Part shown: in pieces, positions 12,401 to 25,400 of the stretch
Numbering within the stretch: position 1 is the first letter of the stretch
Layout of the letters: every line of letters begins with the position of its first letter
NCBI RefSeq assembly: GCF_032854445.1
Contig: NC_088297.1
Span: forward strand, 4,775,991-4,839,990
Reading direction: 5' to 3'
From: Liolophura sinensis
Lineage: Eukaryota > Mollusca > Polyplacophora > Chitonida > Chitonidae
Length of the DNA stretch: 64,000 bases
The notes under the pieces: generated by a model
Told to the model about the DNA's origin: nothing
The model's database searches: none
Seen by the model: the letters and a program-made list of their open reading frames with translations, nothing else
Made by a program: the position numbers and the translations under genes

Positions 12401-15400
12401 AACTTTACTGCATGGCTCAACATAACGCTGGGCAAATTTTCCTGCTGAAAAATTTACTCAATTAATACGAAAAGACATCTTGGAGCGTAATACAAGACTA
12501 GCGGCTCACCAATAAATAGTGTCCACGTCATTTCTCAAACATCAACCCACTCACACTCTATATTTCTCAAACATCAACCCTATCATCCACCATATTTCTC
12601 AAACATCAACCCACTCACACACCATATTTCTCAAACATCAACCCACTCACACACCATATTTCTCAAACATCAACCCTATCATCCACCATATTTCTCAAAC
12701 ATCAACCCTATCACCCACCATATTTCTCAAACATCAACCCTATCATCCACCATTTTTCTCAAACATCAACCCTATCACCCACCATATTTCTCAAACATCA
12801 ACCCTATCACCCACCATATTTCTCAAACATCAACCCTACTGAGATGAGAAGTGTGGCCAAATCTCCACTGAGCCATACCTTAACCTTACGCCTCATCCAA
12901 AGCGTAAGCTCCTATTTCAGATCTTTTTTTTCTGTCTTTAGACCCACCATCATACCTCAATCTTACGCCTTACCCAGAATGGTAGAGCCTAATTCAGATC
13001 AGTTTTCGACGTTGTAAAAACAAAAGAAGACCTTGTTGGACAAATCGATAAATAAATTGCACATATTTATTCTGAGTCATTGACATATTCCGCCAGACAT
13101 TTCCAGCAGTACGCGTCCTATATGATTTTTTTTTAACTTATAGTCTCTCCGTACAAAATGGTATCCACATATTTGGTGAGTCACTACAGAATAAGTAAAT
13201 GATTCAGAATACAAGGGTGTCCACGGTTTTTGCAGACTCACCAAACTGAACCCTCAAACTAGCTCTCTCGATTTGTTTACAGGATATGTTTGCGCCGCAC
13301 TGAATCTGAATCTGTTACAGCGTTATTGTAGAACGAAGACCAGGAAATTGCATGAGATTAAAAGCTGACAGCTTAGGGCAATAATTACTTCTCACAATAA
13401 CCCTTGATTAACCAATAACCGCAAAGACAATGAGAAATTTTAATACAGATAATCATCCTTTACAACTTAAAAATTAAACTTGTTGTTCGTGTTTATGTAT
13501 CATGTCAGGTTTCAGCCCTCGAAATTGAGGTCTAATAAACTTACATTCAAAAAAAAAAAAGAAAAAGATTTTAATACAAAATGTTTATTGTCTATAGGTG
13601 ACACACAAATCGTGACTTTAATTAGTAATTTATGACCGCAAATTGCTTCAGGTGTTTACGTTTATATTTGAGAGCTTCCGTAATACGATATGCTTACCTG
13701 CATTATGATTAGTCGGGCGATTAACGGTTGTGCGCAGTCTCCTCGTTGGTCTCGGTCCGTGGTACACGTGTCCGTGTCAGATTAGATTGTTTGACATATC
13801 TATAGGCTGAGTTCATCTTCTCTTGAAGATGAAACACCGTTTTGTGTTTACAAGTACCAATGGTAATGTTTGTCGACCCTGGTAGCAATGAAGTCGGCAA
13901 TTATAAGCTTTAATTGGGATTTATTTACAGCGTGGATTGTGTGGATGTCATTATCGCTTTAGAATTAATCCTTTATGTTATCCCTTAGTCGCTTTTCAGT
14001 ACTAATCCATGTTTTATTGCCATCATTACAAACATAATAACGACCAACGTCTCTATGACACTCTAGGTTTTGAAGATGTCTAATGGCCGTCATCTTCTCT
14101 ATTCTAAATTTTGAAAAACATTAAAAAGCATCAATAAAACTCTTCCCAACAATGGCAATGACTCATCTGGTACAAACAATCTCTGTATTAGCTTAAATGT
14201 CGCCAAATACTGATCTGAAGTAAAACCAATCTGTGAGAAGCCGGATCTAGTAGCCTCTATGCAAGCTGACTGCGCTACCTAGATCTAGATAGACACACAA
14301 AAAAATAGAAAAGAAAAAACCGTACTCTCAGGTCGTCATCTGTTTGACCCAACGAATTCCTTTTATAGTATTTTGGAAACTGAATGTCTACTCATTAATT
14401 CATGTCGGCATTGAAACGGCAATTCTGATTGGTCCTACGCTTTTATCTGTCTAATGAAAGAGGGCTGGGCAAAGATCTGGAACTATAACAAAAAACTTAC
14501 GATGTAGAGCGTAACACGAGAGCAGCAACGACAGTGTGATACTTGGTGTGTAATCACACACAACCGGTAAAATACGGCCCCTAATTCTGCTGAACCCGAA
14601 GCTAGGGACTGTGTATTCATCGTCTTGAATTAGATCGTCACGTTGGATACATGAACACAGCTCAGATAGATGTTTTATTATCGACAACAGATACGCTAGC
14701 ACGGTACACGATTTGAATACCGACTTCTCTCATCCTCCTGGAACATACCCTGCGCCTTTCAAACATCACCGAAAACTGTTGACCGCGTCTCTCTGCATGA
14801 TTCCGACCTAATTTCATACTTTATACTTTCTTAGTTCTTTGGTGGTTTGTGTTATACGTCTTTTTGGGAATTGGCCTTGCAATTACGGACCTCAAACGTC
14901 CTTACTGGTTGACGTCTGGTATACGAATGTCTGTTTCGATGCACAGATTCTTATCGGTTTACCTCATCCGAGGGTTTATTCTAAGTGATCATGAAAAATC
15001 TTAAATGATAACAAATTACTCGGCTCCTAGCATCATGGCACAAGCAGGTAAAAAAAGTCATTGTTATTAAATGAAATATTTTTAGACGTTACTGGTCTAG
15101 AATTACTCCAAATACTGTGTTGTCATCACATTTAACATACAATCACATTAAACAATGCAAAGGGACCAGGCCTCGGCGATGATTACCGCCCCAGCAGAAA
15201 CCTGTTTTATGCAGGATTACAGTATAGCAAAAGACTTACAACATGTAGAGTTAGAAACCATATGAAGCCATATTTCACCGGTTACGTACATATGTAACCA
15301 TTTGCCAACTATCACACTGTCGTCGCTGCTCAGGTTTGACCGTCTATGTTGCGGGCGTATTTCACCGGTTGCGTACATATATAACCATTTGCCAACTATT

Positions 15401-18400
15401 ACACTGTCGTCGCTGTGCTGGTTTTACTCTCTATGCTGGGGGCGTATTTCACCGGTTACGTGTGACAATTTGCCAACTATCACACTGTCGTCGCTGCTCG
15501 GGTTTTACTCTCTATGCCGCGGGCGTATTTCACCGGTTACGTGTGACCATTTGCCAACTATCACACTGTCGTCGCTGCTCGGGTTTTACTCTCTATGTAG
15601 CGGGCGTATTTCACCGGTTACGTGTGACCATTTGCCAACTATCACACTTGTCGTCGCTGCTCGGGTTTTACTCTCTATGCTGCGGGCGTATTTCACCGGT
15701 TACGTGTGACCATTTGCCAACTATCACACTTGTCGTCGCTGCTCGGGTTTTACTCTCTATGCTGCGGGCGTATTTTACCGGTTACGTGTGACCATTTGCC
15801 AACTATCACACTGTCGTCGCTGCTCGGGTTTTACTCTCTATGCTGTAAGTCTTTCTACAACGCATAGATTACTAGTACAAAAGTTTGTTTGAGCATTTGC
15901 TGGAATGAGAAATACGTACTATAAGAGACAAGGAGAGTGTCAATATCCTTGGATATGCTGCCTTTGGGGTTCCGGAATTGACCAATCAAATGAATAATGG
16001 TGAGATTCAAATGTCAAAGCCTCGAATCACCTGTGTTCCTAATGCAGGGAAATAAAATAATAATGTTTACCGCAACAACGAAGGCAATTTTGGGATGCTG
16101 TTTTACTGCCGCTTAAGATGTGCGTCATTTGAGCTGGTTTCTTATGAAATTCGACTAGACGTGAAGTGTTTCGTTCTTTCTGTTCATTGTTTTTGAAATG
16201 TTTAAGCTTCAAACATGTGTTTCACTCGAAACGTGTGCAGTGGGCACACACGTACACGGGATTCATGTTTAAACAGAGTACTAAGTGACTCATTGATTTA
16301 GTTTGGCACATGACTCATTTGGTACATGACTCATTTGGTACATGACTCATTTGGTACATGACTCATGCTCACATAACTTATTCACGACGTTTTTACATAC
16401 AAATGGAAATGTAAACAAAAGAAAAGAACTGAAATTAAAAACAGATAAACAATAATTGTGTGTGTACAAAACTGCGGATAAATTCAAAATTTTTTTCAGC
16501 GCCAATGGGTGTCTTGTACGTTAGACTTCTAGAACATAGTATGGATTCGATACTTGTGTATTTTTATCGTACGTTTAGTGATAGTGAGTGATGGCCGAAT
16601 GCAGACGTAAGACAAAAATCTTACCGTAGGTTAAATCGAAAAATCAATGCGAATAGAACTAATCTAAAGTGAAAATATCTGAGAACTGAAGATAAAATGA
16701 TGGCGTCCTATCGACGTGCACTTTGCTAGAAGGTTCTAAATTTAAAGCAAACTCATTCAATAAGCTGTCTCTTTTTAATAGTGCATTTTTGACAAAACAG
16801 CCTTACGTCATTGTCTTGAAAATTTCACACATAGAAATATTTATTTATTTGTTTATTTGATTGATGTTTTACCCTATTCTCAAGAATATTTCAATTATAC
16901 GACGGCGACCAGATTCTTATCTGGTAATTTGCCAGAGGTCGGTGGTTTACTCCTGACATTCTCCTCAGCCTATAAAACTGACCGCCATGGTGTACTTGAA
17001 TAATACTTGAGAAAAGGCGGGATTAGTCTGTTTCAAACGTTGAACGAATGGGAGAGTCTAAAACTGTGAGGAAACAAAAACTAGGTGAATTGATAAGTGT
17101 AGAAGTTATCCCCTGAAGAGTAAATTATAACAGCACTTCAAAAATCGACCCAAAAAAATCCGGCAGAGGTTTTGTTGTTTTATTTTCACTTAATGGCTGT
17201 CTGTGATGTGCAACCATATGGAATAATTTGATAAAAATCTCCTTTACACGAAACATGGGATTAACCCAGAGATGCTTATGATATCAAATAGAAACTACAC
17301 AGTAGTGCTAATTATAGAGTTGCGCTAATTAACTAAACAATTATTTTTTCTGTAAAACTTACTCCCACCCGTTTTGAGTGTTGTCTTTGTCATTATACAT
17401 ACACAATACAAATCCATTACACTAGAAATTAACACCTACACATAAAACGTATGTCAAAAAGCTTGTCCGCTGGGTATAGATATACACGAAACGAATCCAC
17501 CATGTGTTTATTAATTCGATTGGTGCTCTACGCCGTGCTCAAAAATATTTCACTTATACGATGGTGACTAGCATTACAGTGGGAGGAACCCGGGCAGAGT
17601 CTTGGGGAAACCCAAGACCATCCGCAGGTTGGTGGATGACCTTCTCACTTACGACAGGGGAGGAAGTCAGCATGAGCGCATTGGTGAGAGGCTCCTGGGT
17701 TATTACGCCGTGCTAGCGTGCTAACCAACTAAGCCACGGCGGTCCCCGCAGATTCAATATTGTAACATGTGCATACACAAACATCTTCATGTAAGACGAA
17801 CCGAAGAATACATGTACGACCATGTCCGTTAGCTACAAACAAATACAGGGTGGGTCAAAGGAAATGTATGTTTTTGGTATTTGTATCGCCTTATATGGAA
17901 ACAGATCTTTGAAATACACCTTTGTTTGGCAGATACTGAGACATCGGTTAGTGTCAAGGGCTTGATTGCCGCGTGAAGCTATATAGACAAAAAACTATTT
18001 TTGATATTTCATGGCTGTCAATTTCTTGGTTGGAAGAAAAAGGAATGTAAGGGATAAAACACCGAAATTTGCTAAGTTACCAACAAACGTTCAAGAAATT
18101 TAGCCTAACCAAACGCGATAAGAGCGATACACGATAGCCTAACCAAACGCGATACGAGGATACGCTTTAGCCTAACCAAGCGCGATACGAGTGATACGCG
18201 ATAGCTCAACCAAACGCGATACGAGCGATATCGACAGCTTATTTTCACCAGTGTCCCACGCACATGAAGTGACAGGGGGGGGACATCGCGTGAAACGTTT
18301 ATGTTTGTCTGCAAGACACGTAGGACGTAGATTTTAATAATCCCGTGCGAGTTTCGTGGTCTCAAATACAGCTATACATTTCCAGTACAACGACATTCAC

Positions 18401-19387
18401 ACATAAAAGAAATATATCAGCGATGAAGTAGCGTGTTCAAATCCCATACGTGCTGCTTCAACTGACACGTGAAGTCAAATTCATGCAGTTCAGTCTATGA
18501 ATTAGTCCTCTGCAATTCCAAAATTGAGAAAGCAAAATGTGAAAAAGGTTTTTTTTTTTTTTTGAACATTTGATTGGAAGATTGTGAGTTGCAGTTTTTA
18601 GTCGAGCTGGGGTGTTGTCCATGTTAATTGGACACTTTTTGTCCACTCCCTGCTGCGAACATTCCCACAGACAAATTGTGGTGTTGACGTCACGCAAAAA
18701 CGAGCCTTCGCATGCAACATGAAAGCCATGTGAAACCTCAAACTTACGTGCGGCCTTTGAAATCTCCGCACGTGTTCTATTTTTAGCTAAGGTTTTGCAT
18801 ACGAAGTATAAATACTGTTTTATGTGGAGGTCAGACATTGTCGGTGTGCATCTTTTTCCCAAAGGGCACTAATTCAGATTTTAGAATATAATTTTGCGGG
18901 AATACATTTGTATATGTCTTAGCTGTTCTCCACTTTTGTTATTTTGGTGGGTTTCTTTTTTCTTTTTTAGTTTTTTTTTTTCATCACAGCTCAGCTAACA
19001 ATCGGGCGAGCATTTTGTTATAGGTCCATTTTGACCAAGTATCAAAACATGGCAAACGTGATCCACGATCCTTCAGCCTGATGATAAAAAGACAATTAGA
19101 TAGTACTTGATAGAACTATAGTAGATAGTGTGTATTTTATCTCAAGCAAAATAAACCGACACACAGAGGAATTGATTATATGCAGAGATAAACCCATGAT
19201 ATGAGCACACTAGAGCTTAGTGTGAAAAAATTTACAACAAGCAAACAGTAAACATAATTATTAATCACGAACATATCACAGCAATGACCAAATATGATCT
19301 GAATAATTTAAGTTATACACAAATGAATATTTTTTTTTGCTAAGATCAGGTTTCTTTTATGCAATATCCTATTTCTCCTTTCTACCC

Positions 19388-19425
<38 letters not shown>

Positions 19426-22400
19426 CAGCCAATCAATCGGTCAATCAATCAATCAATCAATCAATTAATCCCTTTGGATTTCAGATTAAGCTGATCCCTT
19501 TGATGCACAACGAGACGTTAGAAGACCGGATGTACGTGTGGGGAGAGATTGCCACAATGGCGTCCCAAAGGGAGGAAGAAATGGGCAACAGCACAGTGAG
19601 TATTCTTCGTCCGTTTATTCCCATAGTGAAGGAATACACGTCCCACCCCCTCCCTCTCAACCCCCACCTCCAAGTAAGTAAGACCACAGAAAACTAGAAT
19701 CAATCGCAAACGAAACTACGCTTACATAAGTGTATACATTCCATAAAGTAATACAAATATATGTTCTAAAACTTGCATACGAATACATGTAGCTGTAGAC
19801 TACACCAAAAAAGCAGACTTGTGGTGAAGTTATTTCAGCTTTACCAGAAACAAAGATACACAAAATACTGTACTGAAAATGAAGATTCCGATGACAATAA
19901 CGCATGCCAATAAAACGCCGTACGTTAGGGAAAATTTCTGCCTGCGCGGACTGGAATGATTGTGTAACAGAGAATGTAGCATCAGAATTATTTAGGGCAT
20001 TGGCAGTTTCATACCTGAAACCAATAATTTCCTAGCCGTAAGGATAAAAGCTTCATACAGTATTACAGTTTGTATGTATAAGAGCAGATTTATATGATAG
20101 GAGTTTTACCCCGTATTCCATGCGAGTAAAATTCAAACAGTCTTAGTCCAGTTTTCACAATGAAACCCTTCGTCAACATTATATTCCCTATAAAACCCCA
20201 AGATATACTTCGAGTTTTCAAGATCACTCAATGTACAAGCATGATTTTTCTGAACTGTAAAATTCTAGTACTGAAAATATACTTCTGATTTTCAATGACA
20301 TTAGCACGATAGGCCTTATACTCCACAGCTGTAAAATCCCAGTACCCCGCTACCCTAAATCTGTATATGGTTTTCACGATCGGCAAGGTAAAAATTGTAC
20401 TTAAAACTCTGAGTTTTCAAGATCTAAGCTATGGTGTACATTGTGCTCCATGACAGCGGAATTCAAATAGTTTTCATTTGAGTTTATAACTCAAGTTATA
20501 GACATCACACTATATAACAGAAAATATATTATACCGATTAAGTGGTCAAAGTTAAGACTAAGCAGTTTGGTGGATTAAAAATTGATTATGTCGCCTTAAA
20601 AAGTGCTTAGTAATCAGAAATCGTGGCTCTTTTTAAAGTTGATCGTGTGGCCATTTGATAAGTAGGCTACTGTAACAATTTTCACAGACACTTTTTCAAA
20701 AAGAAAGAAAAAAAGAAAAATTAATGTGCCTAAACAATTAGCTTTTCTAACGTCTCAAAGAAAACTCCCGTTATCTTAATTATACCTTCCTCAGCTTAGT
20801 ATTAAAAATGTGATGATTAATTCTAGCAATGTTTACAATTCTGTTATGATTATGCCCTCGTTTAGTACGATGGCACGCTTTGTTATGAGTATAATTTAAC
20901 GTGTCAGCGGTTTTAGAGAAAACCTACAGCCTAAAAAAAACGCTTTCCTCATGTTCTGACATTTTAATTTAGGTCGGCATTTTTTCAAACCGTCATATAC
21001 ATAATTAACTCCATTATCTTAGGCAAAAAAATTTTTGTTGTTGTTGTTGTTAATCTGTAGAGCTCAAAATACACATCAGTCTAAATCTGTCATTAAACAA
21101 GCCTAGTTATCGTATAATGTATTTTACGCGTTGTACAGCAGGGCGATATATCTCTATTAAGTTGCTGACAGACGTGTTTCCATGACCTCAACGCTAAACC
21201 CCAAGCACTCACTCACTCACTCCATGACCTCAAATAGGCCTTGGTGTGTGCAAAGTCTCCTCAACCCCCCATACCCCTTACAGCGCATGCGTCGCTCTTC
21301 ACCTTTCGCATTAGATCACTGCCACCAGAAATAAAATTTTGTACAGAAATCTTGAACAACACCAGTGTCACTGTTGTCATGGTGATGAAGTAGGAAGTGA
21401 TGTCAGAAAACACAAACAATCCGTCTCAACCTTTTGCCTCTAACAATAAATTATACGCATGCATTTTCTTTATCTAAGCTGTGTAGAAACTGTGTACTGG
21501 TGGCAGTGATGTAAAGTGAGAGTAGACAGTGAAGCCAGAAAGTGCTTCACATCTGTTACTGATAAGTAGGCTACTCCATTTGCAGCATGGTGATTTATTT
21601 ATTGCTTTGTTTGTTTATTTATATGATTAGCGTGGGAAGGTATTTCAGCAACCTGCAGATGGTCGTGGGTTTCCCCCGGGCTGTGCCCGGTTTCCTCCCA
21701 CAATAATGTGGCTGCCATCGTATAAGTGAAATATTCTTGAATGCGGCGTAAAACACCTAACAGGTAAATAATTAAATAAATAAATATATGATTAGTGTAA
21801 ATTCGTACCCTGTAAATCTCTCTGTTATTTGACAGCGGTCAGCGGTTAATTCAACAGACAAGCAAGGTTACAAATGAAAGTAGGTGAGACAGGAAAACAA
21901 CTTCAATTTGACCGTGAAATAAAAACGTGTATGAAAATGGCTTTAATGTTAAAACCTGAAATATCGTGACTGAGTAAATATTTCACCTATTTCCGTCTAT
22001 TTATTTTCCCTCAGAACGAATACAACGTTGAGGAGCTGGATAAATTCGAAGGTGATATAATCATCAGTCGGGAAAGCGTGGACACGATCATGAGCACCTA
22101 TACCGGAAACAACAACACGGGAGACAACAACACCAACAACAACAACGGCCGCTCTAAACGGAGGGCAATCGCCTTCGATAATTTCTTATGGACCGGGCCA
22201 ATATCATGGCAGTTTAACCGAAATGCCTTCAGTAAGTCAGCAAGAAATACTTAATATTCCTATATACCTGTGGCTTAGAAACTTCGCATCGTTTTTAGTT
22301 GCGATTAATCTTGCAGTATTTCTCACTTGACGTTGACCGGTGTCCAGATACCAGACTTGTAAATTCGTTGTTGTTTTAACACTATTTCACCTATGCTGCT

Positions 22401-25400
22401 CATATATTAATGAATCTTACCTAATATCCATTGCATCTGTAACTGTAACTGACTGTGGTTACTTGGCTATAAATGTAACTGACCATGGTTACTTGGCTGA
22501 AACTGTAACTGGTTGTGATTAATTGGCTGTAAGTGTAACCGACTCTGTGGTTACTTGGCTGTAACTGTAACTGACTGTGGTTACTTGGCTGTAACTGTAA
22601 CTGACTGTGGTTATTTAGCTGTAACTGTAACTGACTGCGGTTACTCGATTGAAACTTTAACTCACTCTGTAGTTACCCGGCTGAAACTCAATGTGTCTTG
22701 CTCGGATTGTTTTGTCCAGCCTCAGCGCAGCAAAGTCGAATTCGACAGGCCATCAACCACTGGCAGGACAACACGTGTGTCAGGTTAACAAGGTTTCAGA
22801 CAGCAAAACTGTGATTGGTCCTCACATCAAATTCGTCAAGAAATCCGGGTAAGAGCATTTAATACATCTTCCTGAAGAAATGGAAAAACAAAATTAAATA
22901 GGGCCATCAGCGGAACGCTGTATCTAAAATATCTGTAGTGTTTTTTGGGGGTTTTTTTATCTGTTTTTTTTAGAGGGAAAAGTAAAGTTAAATGCTCATT
23001 TAATTAAGCTGTATGGGCGATATTTTAGTGGTATAATTTTTTGTGAGATTTTTTCGCCAATCTGATATTTTACATTTATATTTGTGTTCCGATATAATAG
23101 ATAGAAAATTATACAAAAACATGGCCAATACAGCCATCTTACATTTCGAGCATTTGACCGTAGTTTTCTGGACAAGAAAAAATCTAAGTTGACATAATGT
23201 TCCATACAATTTCCCATTATCTTTCTGATGACGCTTACTTTTTGATTTGTTTTATCCTTTCATGTTTTCGATAAACGACAGCCATGAAATCAAGAATACC
23301 CATGATCTGTTAACATGCTCAATATATTTCTTCTTTATTTATTTGGTGTTCAATGCAGCATGTGTAGAGTAAACCTCTGTCCTTCGGCAGGTATCTGACG
23401 AACCTTCCGACCCAAAGCTCGATTCTGATACCGGATATACGCTGCACGGCGACGTCATGCCATGACTCAGTCATTAGAAACATCTGTTTCATCATCCACG
23501 TCGTCCATCTTTTGCGCTCGTCATGCGACTCTTACAACAAATAACCTTTACGGAAATCAATCGTAAACTGACAAATCGCCCGTAACTTCCTGTTAAGTAG
23601 GCTTGTAGCTTTGCCTTGTTTGTTGTAATACAAACAACGATTTCGTTTCTTATCCAGGTGCTGGTCTTATATTGGGAAACAGAAACACGGCCAAGAACTC
23701 TCCATTGGCAATACATGTTTTAGGGTAAGTAGCCTCTTCACCTTTCAAATGGGGTTGGTTATTGTTCAATAAATGTAATGACAACACAACATTTTGAGTA
23801 ATCCTAGACCAGTGACGTCTAATTAACTGCTGTTAACATATTTGCATTATTTTACCTAATTTTGTTAAAAAATGGTGCTGAAAGGCGTGTACAGGAATAG
23901 TTTAACATTGAACATTTATAGGAATAGTTAGAATAAAACCGTAACTGTGTAATTTATGACTTTTGTATAACTCTTACAATAACCACGTGCTCTGGTAACA
24001 GAATGTATTAGCGACCATTGTGGAAAGAATGATCATAATTATCTCTCATTTTAATACCTTTCCGGAAACAAAATTACCTCCCTATGAGTACGATACTCAT
24101 GTTTAGCCATGCCACTTCCGGATGACTATCTGGCCTCAGATCCCTGCTAACTTTCCACAAGCGACAATGTTCATGTTTAGTGTTCTAACTCAGCCCCCTT
24201 ATTCCGTGGCCAATAAGCATTGCCTTTCCAGCCTCTGAAAATCTTGTCATAGATTGGACCGTCATTATGTGCACCTTCCTAAGCTAGCAGCTCGTACGGG
24301 CACTTAACAACGTCCGGGAGACGTCGCTCGTTTCATCTGTAGCTGACTCTTTGTAATCTCTGGCAAAGAGTCTAAACTTTTCGCAAACATTCTATCCGAA
24401 AACTGTCCAAAGTTTAAACGCTTACCATTGTTTTAATACAAAGCATGTTTATATCATAAGATTGCTGCATTATCATGGTGACCAACAAAAACCTCCAAAA
24501 ATATAAAATCAACCTACAACGTTTATCGCACAATACATCCGGTCTCGAAACTTTCAATTTCTTTACAAAAACTGCCTACAAACATTCAGGAAACTGATTT
24601 TCTTTCATCTGTTCAATAAAGTCATGTTGAATTACTTTGTACTGCACCCTTACCATCCCCCCCGCCCCCCCCCCCCCACACACACACATTTTGAAACTGG
24701 GATAGAAAAAAAAAAAAAGGTGGCCCTGTTTTTCTCTTCACTATGAGTTGCTGAATCTAATCTCATACATACAATGCAGAGCGCAAAAGGTCGTAACAGA
24801 AAGGGGAGATAATCACGTTAGCGGAAAGGCCAATATTGAGTTTAAAATATGACGCCAATCATTTTTTGTATATGGAGTAACATGTTTTGCTTTTTCACTG
24901 ATTTTATGGTATTCTATGACTTGGATCTTTTGTAACAAAAGATCGGTCTGTAAACACGGATAAGGAGATGTGATCTACCAATACTGATTTGGATTTCTGT
25001 GCTACATGTATGCCAATCTCAAGAACATTTGCCTGTTATTTACGGGAGTTTGGGGGTTTAGGAAATGGGCAGAGACCTGAGAACAAGGTACCCAACAAAT
25101 CCTCTGTCGTAAAGTCGCATCCTGTCTCGATTAGAACTCGCAACCACAACAAGAATCGTCTTACATAGACATCAGACACCTTGGTCAGCGATGATCGGTA
25201 TGAACCATGGTTACGACACATGCTGTAACTCCTGGAAACAAATCTGGTAACGAAAAAACCACGCCATATTGGTTCATCTAGTCTCGCAGAATCTCACACC
25301 ATCTCCTTTTGTTTGGCACCACATCCGAGAAAAATAGAGAAATAGAATTGCACGATGATAACGCCAGTCAAATCTGATTGGTTTACAATAACCTTAACTG

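Noticed and set aside
12519-12842. 107-codon frame of His/Thr/Ser repeats
   Set aside because: A direct reading of the 32-bp minisatellite, with no initiation context or domain.
15302-15791. 135- and 151-codon overlapping frames
   Set aside because: They are open only because of the 81-bp tandem repeat, in two frames at once.
23392-23480. Extra astacin exon after exon 4
   Set aside because: A possible acceptor exists, but the peptide has no astacin similarity, and exon 5 at 23658 joins exon 4 in correct phase with the expected GCWSYIG.
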